The notes: generated by a model not told the origin, from the letters alone. A stretch of DNA of 64,000 nucleotides from Rhizobium sp. SEMIA4064 (GCF_003025035.1 NZ_PYJN01000001.1:28501-92500), one strand, 5' to 3'; counted from the first letter of the stretch, positions 37,726 to 47,173 are shown. A program made the numbers and translations.

Positions 37726-38178
37726 TTAACCCAAACTGATGATGGTTTTCGCCATAATCACGGCGAGCGGATTCGCCGATGCTGCGGACAGGCGGATCAG
37801 CGGCAGGCGAATGGATTCTGTGACATCGGCCTTTTCGTCCTCTGGGGGAAGCCGCTCGGCCGTCGCCGGATCGACCGGGCGTATGGCGTAATGCATTTCA
37901 GCCTCGGAAACATGGGGAAGCCGAACGATGCCGGTATAGCGGATCTCCATCAGGCCGGCGATAGAAGGCGGGCATTCGGCGATGACGGCACCATCACGCT
38001 GGGTGATGAAAACCCGATCATCGGCGACCAATGCGGCGGGGAACCCAAGCGGCTTGGCAGCCGCAAGGCAGGCAAAGGCAAGCGAGGACTTGCCGCTGCC
38101 AGATGGCCCCAGAAACAGCAGGCCGGTCTTGCCGACGACAATCGCTGTCCCGTGGACATTGGTCGCTTTGCTGCTCAT
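37726..38178 (-). CDS. hprK: HPr kinase/phosphorylase, short alphaproteobacterial form
   Basis: This 150-residue protein contains only the C-terminal catalytic domain of HprK. Firmicute HprK is about 310 residues with an extra N-terminal domain. The Walker A motif is LFLGPSGSGKSSLAF (24-31 core), and the catalytic Asp pair is VADDRVFI (D53, D54). The C-terminal IRLPLIRLSAASANPLAVIM is the conserved tail. It phosphorylates HPr on Ser and reverses that reaction. The start overlaps the chvG stop by 4 bp, which suggests coupled translation and a direct link between ChvGI and the PTS relay. Confidence 0.92.
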   Translation of the reverse strand: MSSKATNVHGTAIVVGKTGLLFLGPSGSGKSSLAFACLAAAKPLGFPAALVADDRVFITQRDGAVIAECPPSIAGLMEIRYTGIVRLPHVSEAEMHYAIRPVDPATAERLPPEDEKADVTESIRLPLIRLSAASANPLAVIMAKTIISLG

Positions 38179-40013
38179 GCCGGTGTTTCGGCCGGCAACG
38201 ACAAGATGAAGCGGGCGCCGAGCAGCGCCGCGCCATCACCATCGACAATGTTTTCAGCACGCAGGGATCCGCCATGCGCCTCGGCGATCTGCCGGCTGAT
38301 CGACAGGCCCAAACCGGAATTCTGCCCGAAACCTTCCGCTTCCGGCCGGTCGGTATAGAAGCGCTCGAAAATGCGGTCGATATTTTCCGCCTGGATGCCA
38401 GGCCCGTTATCCTCGACATATATGACGCAACGCGTTCTCGTGCGCGTCAGCCTTACCGTGATTTTTCCGGTGTCCTTCGCGACGAAGGAGCGAGCATTTT
38501 CAATGAGGTTGGTGACGATCTGGCCGATACGCAGGTCGTGGCCGTCAATGGTGAACTTGGTTTTCGCACCCGGCTTGCGGTCGACGATATAGTCTATCTC
38601 GACCGCCTTCTTCGAATGCCCGACCTGTCGGGAAATATCGATCATGTCGCGCAGCAGCACTTCCAGATCGAGCGATCTCGCATCGGAGCGGGCAAGTTCG
38701 GCATCGAGGCGGGACGCATCGGAAATATCGCTGATCAGCCGGTCGAGGCGGCGCACGTCGTGCTGGATGACATCCATCAGCCGTTTCTTGGATTCGTCGC
38801 TCTTGGCAAGCGGCAACGTCTCGACGGCGCTGCGCAACGATGTCAGCGGGTTCTTAAGCTCGTGGCTGACATCGGCGGCGAAACTTTCGATCGCGTCGAT
38901 ACGGTCATAGAGCGCTGACGTCATGTCGCGCAGCGCGATCGACAGGTTGCCGATTTCGTCCTGGCGGGCGGAGAAATCGGGAATTTCCTCACGCTCCTTC
39001 GCCCCACCGCGGCGCACACGAATGGCGGCCGCCGAAAGCCGGCGCAGCGGATTGGCGATGGTCGAAGACAAAAGCAGCGACAGAACGACGTTGACCAGGG
39101 TTGCGACGCCGAAGACGCGCATGATCGCCAGGCGTTCGGCATGGACGATCTTGTCGATATCGCCGGCCTGCGTCGACAACAGCAACACGCCGAGCACGGC
39201 GCGGAAGCGCTGGATGGGCACAGCGACCGAGACGATCAGCTCGCCTTTTTCTGTGGTGCGCACCACGGCGCCGCGCACGCCGGTCAGCGCATTCATCACT
39301 TCCGGATAGATCGAACCGTCACCGCCGGGCGCTTCCTTGTAAACCGGCAGGTTGCCCGGCTGCAGCATCTTGTTGAGCAGGCCGCTGAACCAGTCCGACC
39401 AGCTCTGCGCCGCGTCGTCCACTGGCGGCAGATCGTAGCGCAGCACTTGACCGCGCGAATAGAGATGGCGGCTGTCGAGCAGCAAATTAGCGTCGGCGTC
39501 GAAGATGCGGGCGCGGGTGCGCGTCGGCGAAATCAGTCGCGTCAGCACCGGTGCCACCTTCTCCGGATCGATCGGGAATTCCAGGTCCTCATCGTTCGGG
39601 ACGGGCGTGATGCTCTGCCCCGCCTGGAGTTCCAATAGCTTCTGCGGATCGATGGTGATGGAGTTGGTATCGACCGAAGCCGATGCCGAGACGGCGCCGG
39701 CGATGATTTCGCCCTGCGTCAGCAGGCTCTCGACGCGGGCGTCGATCAGGCCCTCGCGGAACTGATTGAGATAGAGGATGCCGCCGACGAGAACGACGAG
39801 GGCGGCGAGGTTGAAGAACAGGATGCGCCGCGTCAGGCTCGAGAAGACGGCATTGCCGAAGATGCGGCGGATCAGCGTGAAAGGGTGAGTCCACCGACGG
39901 CGGGCGATTCTGACGTCGCTCGGGCTTTCCGTGTCGTCGATATCCCTATCTTGCACCAGTTGTGCCAAGCCAGCGGCCCTTTCGAAGAACAGGATCGGCG
40001 ATCCTGTCCGCAT
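38175..40013 (-). CDS. chvG: ChvG (ExoS) sensor histidine kinase
   Basis: This 612-residue transmembrane kinase has helix TM1 at about 66-84 (ILFFNLAALVVLVGGILYL) and a periplasmic sensing domain of about 200 residues. TM2 is near 292-316, then HAMP (ANPLRRLSAAAIRVRRG), the H-box DVSHELKNPL (H384), and HATPase boxes (IENARSF, EDNGPGI, GLGLSIS). ChvG detects acid or envelope stress, is held off by periplasmic ExoR in rhizobia, and phosphorylates ChvI to control exopolysaccharide, motility and host-associated genes. A RIME1-like element separates it from chvI. The next gene, hprK, overlaps its stop. Confidence 0.95.
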   Translation of the reverse strand: MRTGSPILFFERAAGLAQLVQDRDIDDTESPSDVRIARRRWTHPFTLIRRIFGNAVFSSLTRRILFFNLAALVVLVGGILYLNQFREGLIDARVESLLTQGEIIAGAVSASASVDTNSITIDPQKLLELQAGQSITPVPNDEDLEFPIDPEKVAPVLTRLISPTRTRARIFDADANLLLDSRHLYSRGQVLRYDLPPVDDAAQSWSDWFSGLLNKMLQPGNLPVYKEAPGGDGSIYPEVMNALTGVRGAVVRTTEKGELIVSVAVPIQRFRAVLGVLLLSTQAGDIDKIVHAERLAIMRVFGVATLVNVVLSLLLSSTIANPLRRLSAAAIRVRRGGAKEREEIPDFSARQDEIGNLSIALRDMTSALYDRIDAIESFAADVSHELKNPLTSLRSAVETLPLAKSDESKKRLMDVIQHDVRRLDRLISDISDASRLDAELARSDARSLDLEVLLRDMIDISRQVGHSKKAVEIDYIVDRKPGAKTKFTIDGHDLRIGQIVTNLIENARSFVAKDTGKITVRLTRTRTRCVIYVEDNGPGIQAENIDRIFERFYTDRPEAEGFGQNSGLGLSISRQIAEAHGGSLRAENIVDGDGAALLGARFILSLPAETPA

Positions 40014-40055
40014 GCTCTTATTCCATTGTCCGCCGCACGGTCCAGTGAGCTATCC

Positions 40056-40168
40056 GAGCATGATGCCGAAAAGTCTAAGCGGTTTTCGGACGACATCACG
40101 CTCTATTCTTTGGTTCCAGAGCAGATTCAGATTTCAGGTCGATTCGACCTAAAATCATCCGGCTCTAG
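40056..40168. repeat. RIME1-like intergenic mosaic element, copy B
   Basis: This copy has the same two-palindrome structure as copy A. GAGCATGATG (40056-40065) pairs with CATCACGCTC (40094-40103), with inner CCGAAAA/TTTTCGG. GATTTCAGGTCG (40130-40141) pairs with CGACCTAAAATC (40145-40156). It fills most of the gap inside the chvI-chvG operon, and its last bases (GGCTCTAG) overlap the chvI stop codon at 40165-40167. Confidence 0.85.
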
Positions 40169-40914
40169 GCCGCTTCGCGGAAGCGGTAGCCGACTCCATA
40201 CAGCGTTTCGATCATATCAAAATCGAGATCGACCATCTTGAATTTCTTGCGAAGCCGCTTGATGTGGCTATCGATGGTGCGGTCGTCGACATAGACCTGC
40301 TCGTCATAGGCGGCGTCCATCAAGGCATCGCGGCTTTTCACGACGCCAGGGCGCTGCGCCAGGGAATGCAGGATGAGGAACTCCGTGACGGTCAGCGTCA
40401 CCGGTTCGCCCTTCCAGGTGCAAGTATGGCGTTCCTGGTCCATGACAAGCTGTCCACGCTCCAGCGAGCGGGCCTGCTGTGCGGCGCCCGGCTTCGCGGC
40501 AGTGCCGCTATTGGCCGCGTTCGCGGCTTCACGGGCGGAGGCGCGGCGGAGTACCGCCTTGACGCGCTCGACCAGCAGACGCTGCGAGAACGGCTTGGTG
40601 ATGAAGTCGTCGGCGCCCATCTTCAGGCCGAAGAGCTCATCGATCTCTTCATCCTTCGAGGTCAGGAAGATCACCGGCAGATCGGACTTCTGCCGCAGGC
40701 GGCGCAAAAGCTCCATGCCATCCATGCGCGGCATCTTGATATCGAAGATCGCCAGTTGCGGCGGCCGGGCAAGCAAACCGTCGAGCGCCGAAGCGCCGTC
40801 CGTATAGGTCTCTACCTTATATCCCTCGGCCTCCAAGGCAATCGACACGGAAGTCAGGATATTGCGGTCGTCATCAACGAGCGCGATTGTCAACATGGTG
40901 TTCGTCTCCGTCAT
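40165..40914 (-). CDS. chvI: ChvI response regulator
   Basis: This 249-residue OmpR/PhoB-class regulator starts at [16 protein letters not shown] (ATG at 40914). A frame running up to 41118 is not supported by the family. The receiver domain has the acidic pocket VDDD (13-16), the phosphorylated D58 in [13 protein letters not shown] and the switch Lys in FLTSKDEEI. The C-terminal winged helix ends [10 protein letters not shown]. It is phosphorylated by ChvG and is essential or near-essential in several rhizobia. It is divergent from pckA, as in Agrobacterium and Sinorhizobium. Confidence 0.96.
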   Translation of the reverse strand: MTETNTMLTIALVDDDRNILTSVSIALEAEGYKVETYTDGASALDGLLARPPQLAIFDIKMPRMDGMELLRRLRQKSDLPVIFLTSKDEEIDELFGLKMGADDFITKPFSQRLLVERVKAVLRRASAREAANAANSGTAAKPGAAQQARSLERGQLVMDQERHTCTWKGEPVTLTVTEFLILHSLAQRPGVVKSRDALMDAAYDEQVYVDDRTIDSHIKRLRKKFKMVDLDFDMIETLYGVGYRFREAA

Positions 40915-41247
40915 CAGTGCGCGTCTCTCCCGGATTTGGAATCCAGCCCAGGTGGCTTGCCAGCTCGTTGGCGGTAACCTGGCGCGCTTATGGGGATAAA
41001 GGTGGAACAAATTGTGGCAAAGATAAAGAGGCGGATTGCCGGACTCACAAACAGTTAACCAAGGGTTGTGTGACGAAACGTCTCGGCGACACCCATTCAA
41101 ACGATTTAAAAATATCAAAAATTATTTAAATCGATTAAATACATGATATCATTCGATTTTTTTCGCTGTACTCTCTTGTGCTTTTAAAAAGACACCTCTA
41201 CGCTTTATTTAGTTTTAACGGCTGAGGCCACGTAGAGGAATAGAACG
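40915..41247. promoter_or_regulatory. Divergent chvI/pckA regulatory region with LacI-like operator
   Basis: This 333-bp intergenic region has no gene. Its pckA half (41099-41220) is strongly AT-rich. TTAAATCGATTAAA (41126-41139) is a near-perfect palindrome around AATCGATT, the form typical of LacI/GalR operators. A CGATTTAAA at 41102-41110 pairs with TTTAAATCG at 41125-41133, and ATGATATCAT (41143-41152) is a further palindrome. PckR, a LacI/GalR-type regulator, controls pckA in Sinorhizobium meliloti; assigning this site to a PckR homologue is an inference. Confidence 0.45.
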
Positions 41248-42858
41248 ATGGAGCAATTCGGCGTCCGTAATCCCGTAACCGAACTCGAATCGATCGGCCT
41301 GGGAGCCGCCGCCAGTGTTCGTTATAACCTTCTGGAGTCTCATCTTTACGAGGAAGCGATTCGTCGGCGGGAAGCCGATTTGACTGCTCATGGCGTGCTG
41401 AGAGCATTGACCGGACAACACACCGGCCGTTCGCCGAAGGACAAGTTCGTCGTCCGCAATGCGACCACCGAAGATCAGATCTGGTGGGACAACAATAAGC
41501 CGATGTCGCCGGAACATTTCGCGCTGCTGCATAAGGACATGCTGGCGCATGTACACGGCAAGGATCTGTTTGTTCAGGATCTCATCGGCGGCGCCGATCT
41601 GGATTACGCCCTGCCGACGCGCGTCGTCACCGAATTCGCCTGGCACTCGCTGTTCATCCGCAACCTACTCATTCGTCCGGAACGGTCGGCGCTGGAAAGC
41701 TTCATACCGAAGCTGACGATCATCGATCTGCCGAGCTTCCGTGCCGATCCGGAGCGCCATGGCTGCCGCACGGAAACGGTGATCGCCTGCGATCTCGTCA
41801 ACGGCATCGTCCTGATCGGTGGCACCTCCTATGCCGGTGAAATGAAGAAATCGGTCTTCACCGTCCTGAATTACCTCTTGCCGGAACGCGGCGTCATGCC
41901 GATGCACTGCTCGGCCAATGTCGGCCCGGACGGCGATGCGGCGATCTTCTTCGGCCTGTCGGGCACCGGCAAGACGACGCTCTCGGCGGACCCGACGCGC
42001 ACGCTGATCGGCGACGATGAGCATGGCTGGGGCGAAAACGGCATCTTCAATTTCGAAGGCGGCTGCTACGCCAAGACCATTCGCCTGTCGGCCGAAGCCG
42101 AGCCGGAAATCTACGCCACGACCCGCCGCTTCGGCACCGTGCTCGAAAATGTCGTGCTTGATGAACATGGCGTCCCGGATCTCGACGACGGTTCGCTGAC
42201 GGAGAACACCCGTAGCGCCTATCCGCTACATTTCATCCCGAATGCTTCGGAGTCCGGCATGACCGGCCATCCGGAAACGATCATCATGTTGACGGCCGAT
42301 GCTTTCGGCGTCATGCCGCCGATCGCCAAGCTGACGCCAGAACAGGCGATGTACCACTTCCTTTCCGGCTACACCGCCAAGGTCGCCGGCACGGAAAAGG
42401 GTGTCGTCGAGCCGGAGGCCACGTTCTCGACCTGTTTCGGCGCCCCCTTCATGCCGCGTCATCCGGCCGAATACGGCAATCTGCTCAAGGATCTGATCGC
42501 CCGCCACGGCGCGCGCTGCTGGCTCGTCAACACCGGCTGGACCGGTGGTGCCTACGGCACGGGCCGACGCATGCCGATCAAGGCGACGCGCGCCCTGCTG
42601 GCCGCCGCTTTGAAGGGTGATCTCGACAATGTCGAGTTCCGCATCGACCCGAATTTCGGTTTTGCGGTTCCGGTCGCCGTCGAAGGCGTCGACAGCGCTA
42701 TCCTCGATCCGCGCTCCACCTGGGCCGACGGTCAGGCCTATGACGCCCAGGCGGCCAAGCTGGTGCAGATGTTCGTCTCCAACTTCGCCAAGTTCGAAAG
42801 CCATGTCGACGGCAACGTCCGCGATGCGGCCCCGGGCCTGCGTGTAGCCGCGGAATAA
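41248..42858 (+). CDS. pckA: Phosphoenolpyruvate carboxykinase (ATP)
   Basis: This 536-residue ATP-type PEPCK is the gateway from TCA intermediates to gluconeogenesis, converting oxaloacetate and ATP to PEP, CO2 and ADP. Key motifs are the substrate-site TGRSPKDKF near 57-65, the P-loop GLSGTGKTT at 236-244, the metal/kinase-2 Asp in [17 protein letters not shown], and [14 protein letters not shown] in the adenine-binding lobe. The length fits the bacterial ATP family. It is divergent from chvI, with operator-like sequences between, and ends at a terminator at 42887. In rhizobia it is induced on succinate and other gluconeogenic substrates. Confidence 0.98.
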   Translation: MEQFGVRNPVTELESIGLGAAASVRYNLLESHLYEEAIRRREADLTAHGVLRALTGQHTGRSPKDKFVVRNATTEDQIWWDNNKPMSPEHFALLHKDMLAHVHGKDLFVQDLIGGADLDYALPTRVVTEFAWHSLFIRNLLIRPERSALESFIPKLTIIDLPSFRADPERHGCRTETVIACDLVNGIVLIGGTSYAGEMKKSVFTVLNYLLPERGVMPMHCSANVGPDGDAAIFFGLSGTGKTTLSADPTRTLIGDDEHGWGENGIFNFEGGCYAKTIRLSAEAEPEIYATTRRFGTVLENVVLDEHGVPDLDDGSLTENTRSAYPLHFIPNASESGMTGHPETIIMLTADAFGVMPPIAKLTPEQAMYHFLSGYTAKVAGTEKGVVEPEATFSTCFGAPFMPRHPAEYGNLLKDLIARHGARCWLVNTGWTGGAYGTGRRMPIKATRALLAAALKGDLDNVEFRIDPNFGFAVPVAVEGVDSAILDPRSTWADGQAYDAQAAKLVQMFVSNFAKFESHVDGNVRDAAPGLRVAAE

Positions 42859-42886
42859 TCCGCCGCCTGGAGGCAATGACTCACGT

Positions 42887-42917
42887 GAAACCCCGGCGGT
42901 CTATCTGCCGGGGTTTC
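42887..42917 (+). terminator. Rho-independent terminator after pckA
   Basis: GAAACCCCGGC (42887-42897) and GCCGGGGTTTC (42907-42917) form an 11-bp perfect stem with a 9-nt loop, followed by ATTTTG. It lies 28 bp after the pckA stop. Confidence 0.85.
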
Positions 42918-42968
42918 ATTTTGCCGTCGGCCTGTTTTCAACTGCGCGCCAATATGGGATAGACGCGC

Positions 42969-43403
42969 ATGGCCAGCGACGCGCTTTATATCAACGACCG
43001 GATCACCATTGCCGGGTGGGAACTGACGGAACAATTCGTTCTGGCGGGCGGTCCTGGCGGGCAGAATGTCAACAAGGTCGCGACCGCCGTTCAGTTGTTC
43101 TTCAATATTCCGAATTCGCCGTCACTGAATGACCGCGTCAAGGCCAACGCCGTCCGGTTGGCCGGCCGGCGCGTCTCTAAGGACGGTGTATTGATGATCG
43201 AGGCCAGCCGCTTCCGCAGCCAGGACCGCAATCGCGAGGATGCGCGCGAGCGGCTGAAAGAGCTGATTCTCGAAGCCGCCGCCCCGCCGCCGCCACCACG
43301 CAAGAAGACCAAGCCGACCAAAGGCTCGATCGAACGGCGCCTGAAGGAAAAATCGGGCCGCTCAGAGGTCAAGAAGATGCGAGGCAAGCCCGGCGGCGAA
43401 TAG
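42969..43403 (+). CDS. arfB: Alternative ribosome-rescue aminoacyl-tRNA hydrolase ArfB
   Basis: This 144-residue protein has the peptide-release GGQ motif in LAGGPGGQNVNKVATAV (GGQ at 30-32). A C-terminal basic tail rich in Lys/Arg follows (KKTKPTKGS, RRLKEKSGRSEVKKMRGKPGG). This is the ArfB (YaeJ) layout: the tail enters the empty mRNA channel of a stalled ribosome and the GGQ hydrolyses the peptidyl-tRNA. It lacks the codon-recognition domains of RF1 and RF2. It backs up trans-translation by tmRNA. It stands alone between the pckA terminator and a palindromic repeat. Confidence 0.93.
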   Translation: MASDALYINDRITIAGWELTEQFVLAGGPGGQNVNKVATAVQLFFNIPNSPSLNDRVKANAVRLAGRRVSKDGVLMIEASRFRSQDRNREDARERLKELILEAAAPPPPPRKKTKPTKGSIERRLKEKSGRSEVKKMRGKPGGE

Positions 43404-43481
43404 GTTTCGGGCTGCCGTTTTGGTTTGATTGGGTAAAATGAGGCTTGTCAGGGGAGTCCGGCGTTGCCGTAGCTCTGTGCC

Positions 43482-43618
43482 TGGCCCCTCATCCTAACCT
43501 TCTCCCCGCATTGCGGGGAGAAGGGACGACAGTGTGAAACAGCGAAGCTCCCCACTCGTGACGGGTTCGGATTCGGTACGGTAAGCTCCCTCGCCCCGTA
43601 AGGCGGGGAGAGGGGCCA
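43482..43618. repeat. 137-bp intergenic repeat with 9-bp terminal inverted repeats
   Basis: TGGCCCCTC (43482-43490) and GAGGGGCCA (43610-43618) are perfect terminal inverted repeats. Inside are the hairpin CCTTCTCCCCGC/GCGGGGAGAAGG (43498-43524) and a second G/C hairpin around 43590-43610. Sequences of the CTTCTCCCCGC...GCGGGGAGAAGG type are frequent in rhizobial intergenic regions. No open frame is supported. It lies between arfB and alkB. Confidence 0.65.
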
Positions 43619-43675
43619 TGCACAAGGCGCGGCGATGGTACATTCACCTGACTAGCACCACCGCAGGAAACAAAA

Positions 43676-44284
43676 ATGCTCCTACCCAACGGAATTCGTC
43701 ATCTCCCCGGCTATCTCGACCGCCCCACCCAGGAAGCGTTGGTCGAGACCATCCGCGCTGTCGTGGCGGAGGCGCCGCTCTACACACCCGCCATGCCCGG
43801 CACCGGCAAGGAAATGTCCGTGCGCATGACCAATTGCGGGCCGCTTGGCTGGGTGACGGATAAGCAGCGCGGCTATCGTTACCAGCAGACCCACCCGGTG
43901 ACCGGCAGGCCCTGGCCGGCCATACCGCCGCAACTGTTCGACCTTTGGAGCAATATAGCTGGCTATGAAAAGCCGCCGGAAGCGTGTCTGGTCAATTTCT
44001 ACGATGACGATGCCCGCATGGGCCTGCATCAGGATCGCGACGAACAGGATCTGGCGGCACCCGTGCTCTCGATCTCGCTCGGCAATACCTGCCTCTTCCG
44101 CGTCGGCGGCCTCAGCCGCAATGATCGTACGCTATCTTTCAAGCTTTCCAGCGGCGATATCGTCGTTCTCGGTGGGGAAGGCAGGCTTTGCTTCCACGGC
44201 GTCGACCGCATCTATCCGGCAACGTCGACATTGCTGAAGAATGGCGGACGGATAAACCTGACCTTGAGGCGGGTGAATCCGTAA
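43676..44284 (+). CDS. alkB: DNA oxidative demethylase AlkB
   Basis: This 202-residue 2-oxoglutarate/Fe(II) dioxygenase reverses 1-methyladenine and 3-methylcytosine damage in DNA. The iron ligands are recognisable as H118 and D120 in GLHQDRDE and H174 in FHGVDR. The 2-oxoglutarate-binding arginines are in the C-terminal RINLTLRRV. The N-terminal nucleotide-recognition lid (LPGYLDRPTQEALVETIR) and MSVRMTNCGPLGWVTD match the E. coli enzyme. There is no ada or alkA nearby. It is convergent with coaA, only 3 bp apart. Confidence 0.95.
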   Translation: MLLPNGIRHLPGYLDRPTQEALVETIRAVVAEAPLYTPAMPGTGKEMSVRMTNCGPLGWVTDKQRGYRYQQTHPVTGRPWPAIPPQLFDLWSNIAGYEKPPEACLVNFYDDDARMGLHQDRDEQDLAAPVLSISLGNTCLFRVGGLSRNDRTLSFKLSSGDIVVLGGEGRLCFHGVDRIYPATSTLLKNGGRINLTLRRVNP

Positions 44285-44287
44285 CTT

Positions 44288-45283
44288 CTAAAGCTTCCTC
44301 AACGCCACCTGTTCGATCAGATGGTTCTTGCCCTTCTGAAGGATGAGGTCGGCGCGAGGGCGGGTCGGCAGGATGTTTTGGCGCAGGTTTTTCAGGTTGA
44401 TGTTCTTCCACAGCCCTTCGGCGGTCGCGATTGCCTCTTCCTCGGTGATCGAGGCGTAGCGATGGAAGAAGGAGTTGGGGTCGCGGAAGGCGGTTTCGCG
44501 CAGGTTCATGAAGCGGGCGACATACCAGTTGTGGATCAGATGCTCATCGGCATCGATATAGATCGAGAAATCGAAGAAATCCGACACCATCGGCACGATC
44601 TTGCCGTCCGCCGGCAGGTGCCGCGATTGCAGCACGTTGATGCCTTCGAAGATCAGGATATCCGGCCGGTCGACGGTCTTATATTCGTCCGGCAGCACGT
44701 CGTAGACGAGGTGCGAATAGCAGGGCGCCTTGACATCCGGCTGTCCGGCCTTGATCGCCGAAAGGAAGCGCAGGAGGGCGGCGGTATCGTAGCTTTCCGG
44801 AAAGCCCTTGCGCTGCATCAGGTTGCGGCGCTGCAATTCGGCATTCGGAAACAGGAAGCCGTCGGTGGTGATCAGATCCACTTTCGGGCTCGACGGCCAG
44901 CGGCGCAGCAATTCCTTCAGGATCCGGGCCGTGGTGGATTTGCCGACGGCGACGGAGCCGGCGATGCCGATGACAAAGGGCGTCTTGGCAACATCCGAGA
45001 GACTGAGGAACCGATTGCGCTGTTCGAACAGGATCTGCGAGGATTCCACATGCGAGGACAGCAGGCGCGATAGCGAGAGGTAGATGCGCCGGACTTCATC
45101 GAGATCGATCGGGTCGCCCATGGAGCGGAGCCGCGTCACCTCGTCGGCGGTCAACGTCAGCGGTGTATCGGCCCTGAATTTCGACCACTCGTCCGAAGAA
45201 AAGAAATAGTAGGGCGAATAGGCTTTCGCCTCAAATATATCGAGCGTCTCGTGCGGAGGCAGGGTGTGGGTCGCTATCGTCAT
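44288..45283 (-). CDS. coaA: Type I pantothenate kinase
   Basis: This 331-residue kinase of the P-loop CoaA type phosphorylates pantothenate, the committed step of CoA synthesis. The P-loop is [13 protein letters not shown] (GSVAVGKS at 109-116). [13 protein letters not shown] carries the catalytic Asp, and the family marks RKGFPESYD and [12 protein letters not shown] are present. CoA-family feedback inhibition is known for the type. It lies 6 bp after hisE at the end of the his operon, an arrangement conserved in rhizobia. It is convergent with alkB. Confidence 0.96.
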   Translation of the reverse strand: MTIATHTLPPHETLDIFEAKAYSPYYFFSSDEWSKFRADTPLTLTADEVTRLRSMGDPIDLDEVRRIYLSLSRLLSSHVESSQILFEQRNRFLSLSDVAKTPFVIGIAGSVAVGKSTTARILKELLRRWPSSPKVDLITTDGFLFPNAELQRRNLMQRKGFPESYDTAALLRFLSAIKAGQPDVKAPCYSHLVYDVLPDEYKTVDRPDILIFEGINVLQSRHLPADGKIVPMVSDFFDFSIYIDADEHLIHNWYVARFMNLRETAFRDPNSFFHRYASITEEEAIATAEGLWKNINLKNLRQNILPTRPRADLILQKGKNHLIEQVALRKL

Positions 45284-45289
45284 CGCATT

Positions 45290-45613
45290 CTACCGGCTGG
45301 CCTTCTCCTGAAGGCCGGATTGAGCGGTGCGCCTTTCGAGCTCACCCATGACATTCTGCAACGGAATGCCTGCTATCTTCAATACGACCATAAGGTGATA
45401 AAGCAAATCGGCCGCCTCATAGGTGAGGTTGTCGCGATCGCCGGTCACCGCCGCCATGACGGCCTCGATTGCTTCTTCACCCAGCTTCTTTGCCGCTTTC
45501 GGCTGACCGGCGGCGAAAAGCTTCGCCGTCCAGGATTCCTCCGGCGACGCCTTGGAGCGCTCGGCGACGATTTTTTCGAGGTCGGAAAGGGTAAATCCGC
45601 TCATCCGTTCCAT
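45290..45613 (-). CDS. hisE: Phosphoribosyl-ATP pyrophosphatase
   Basis: This 107-residue all-alpha NTP-pyrophosphatase-fold enzyme hydrolyses phosphoribosyl-ATP to phosphoribosyl-AMP, the second step of histidine synthesis. The Mg-binding helices are visible as [15 protein letters not shown] and [13 protein letters not shown]. The stand-alone form (without HisI) is normal for alphaproteobacteria. The start is either 45613 (MERMSGFTL) or 45604 (MSGFTL). It is 6 bp after hisF and 6 bp before coaA. Confidence 0.95.
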   Translation of the reverse strand: MERMSGFTLSDLEKIVAERSKASPEESWTAKLFAAGQPKAAKKLGEEAIEAVMAAVTGDRDNLTYEAADLLYHLMVVLKIAGIPLQNVMGELERRTAQSGLQEKASR

Positions 45614-45619
45614 CCCTTC

Positions 45620-46408
45620 CTAATCGAGCCGCATGGCGATGCCATGCTGAGACATATAGTGTTTCGCTTCGCCGACCGAATAGGTGCCGAAGTGGAAAAT
45701 CGAGGCGGCGAGCACGGCCGTCGCATGGCCTTCCTTGATGCCGGCAACGAGATCGTCGAGATCGCCGACGCCGCCCGAAGCGATGACAGGAACGCGCACG
45801 GCATCCGCGATCGCCCGCGTCAGCTCTAGGTCGTAACCGACTTTAGTGCCGTCGCGGTCCATGGAGGTGACGAGCAGTTCGCCGGCGCCGCGCTCGACCA
45901 TCCTGCGGGCAAAATCGACGGCGTCGATACCGGTCGCGTTGCGGCCGCCATGTGTATAGATCTCCCAGGCGCTCATATTGTCGCCGCCGAGCGCCTCGGT
46001 GCGCCGCCGTTTGGCGTCGATCGAGACGACGATGCATTGATTGCCGAACTTGTCGGCGGCTTCAGCAACGAAATCCGGATTATTGACGGCGGCCGAGTTG
46101 ATCGAGACCTTGTCAGCGCCGCAAAGCAGCAGCTTGCGGATATCGGCGATGGTGCGGACGCCGCCGCCGACCGTCACCGGCATGAAGCATTGTTCGGCGG
46201 TGCGCGCCACCACGTCGAAAATGGTTTCGCGATTGTCGGAAGAGGCGGTGATGTCGAGAAAGCAAAGTTCGTCGGCACCAGCGGCGTCGTAAGCCTTGGC
46301 TGCTTCGACGGGATCGCCGGCATCGACGAGATTGAGGAAATTGACGCCCTTGACGACGCGGCCGTCCTTGACGTCAAGGCAGGGGATGACGCGGGCTTTC
46401 AGGGTCAT
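45620..46408 (-). CDS. hisF: Imidazole glycerol phosphate synthase cyclase subunit
   Basis: This 262-residue (beta/alpha)8 subunit uses ammonia from HisH to form imidazole glycerol phosphate and AICAR. The first catalytic Asp is in [18 protein letters not shown] (D11-type) and the second in [16 protein letters not shown]. Phosphate loops are [10 protein letters not shown] and [11 protein letters not shown]. Its start overlaps the hisA stop by 4 bp. HisF and HisH work as a heterodimer with an internal ammonia channel. Confidence 0.97.
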   Translation of the reverse strand: MTLKARVIPCLDVKDGRVVKGVNFLNLVDAGDPVEAAKAYDAAGADELCFLDITASSDNRETIFDVVARTAEQCFMPVTVGGGVRTIADIRKLLLCGADKVSINSAAVNNPDFVAEAADKFGNQCIVVSIDAKRRRTEALGGDNMSAWEIYTHGGRNATGIDAVDFARRMVERGAGELLVTSMDRDGTKVGYDLELTRAIADAVRVPVIASGGVGDLDDLVAGIKEGHATAVLAASIFHFGTYSVGEAKHYMSQHGIAMRLD

Positions 46409-47148
46409 TGCGCTGCCTCCTTGGCCTGCTTGATCAGGGCCAGTGCTTCCCTCGGGTCGATCCGGCCATCATAAAGCGCGCGGCCGGAAATCGCACCTTC
46501 CAGTTTACGGGCGTCCGGTTCGAGCATGCGACGGATATCGTCCAGCGAAGCAAGGCCGCCGGAGGCGATGACGGGGATGGAAACAGCCTCGGCGAGGTCC
46601 AGTGTCGAGGCCCAGTTGATGCCGGTCAGAATGCCGTCGCGGTCGATGTCGGTGTAGATGATCGCCGCGACGCCGGCGCCTTCGAATTTCTTCGCCAATT
46701 CGATGATGCCGAGTTCGGAGGCTTCCGCCCAGCCCTCGACCGCCACCTTGCCGCCCTTGGCGTCGATGCCAACGGCGACGCGGCCCGGAAACTTTTTGCA
46801 AGCCTCGATCACCAGCGCCGGATCGCGCACGGCGACCGTGCCGAGGATGACGCGAGCAAGCCCGCGCGACAGCCAGTTCTCGATATGGTCGAGCGTGCGG
46901 ATGCCGCCGCCGAGCTGCACCGGGTTCTTCGTCGCCTTGAGGATGGCGTCGACGGCCGCACCATTGACGGTCTCGCCGGCAAAGGCGCCGTTGAGGTCGA
47001 CGACATGCAGCCACTCGAAGCCCTGATCCTCGAATGCCTTGGCTTGCGCGGCCGGATTGGGGTTGTAGACGGTCGCCTGTTGCATATCGCCGAGCTTGAG
47101 GCGCACGCACTGGCCGTCCTTGAGGTCGATGGCGGGGAAAAGGATCAT
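46405..47148 (-). CDS. hisA: ProFAR isomerase (HisA)
   Basis: This 247-residue (beta/alpha)8 isomerase opens the ribose ring of ProFAR to PRFAR. The start is [17 protein letters not shown] at 47148 (catalytic Asp D8). The second catalytic Asp lies in [16 protein letters not shown], and phosphate-binding glycines are in [11 protein letters not shown] and [13 protein letters not shown]. An upstream in-frame ATG at 47202 would overlap hisH and is not preferred. It is followed by hisF with a 4-bp overlap. Confidence 0.96.
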   Translation of the reverse strand: MILFPAIDLKDGQCVRLKLGDMQQATVYNPNPAAQAKAFEDQGFEWLHVVDLNGAFAGETVNGAAVDAILKATKNPVQLGGGIRTLDHIENWLSRGLARVILGTVAVRDPALVIEACKKFPGRVAVGIDAKGGKVAVEGWAEASELGIIELAKKFEGAGVAAIIYTDIDRDGILTGINWASTLDLAEAVSIPVIASGGLASLDDIRRMLEPDARKLEGAISGRALYDGRIDPREALALIKQAKEAAQ

Positions 47149-47173
47149 GTTTTGGTCCTCAAAGCGCGAAGCG

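Noticed and set aside
40915..41118. N-terminal extension of ChvI up to 41118
   Set aside because: The extra 68 residues do not resemble response regulators and would cover the AT-rich pckA regulatory region.
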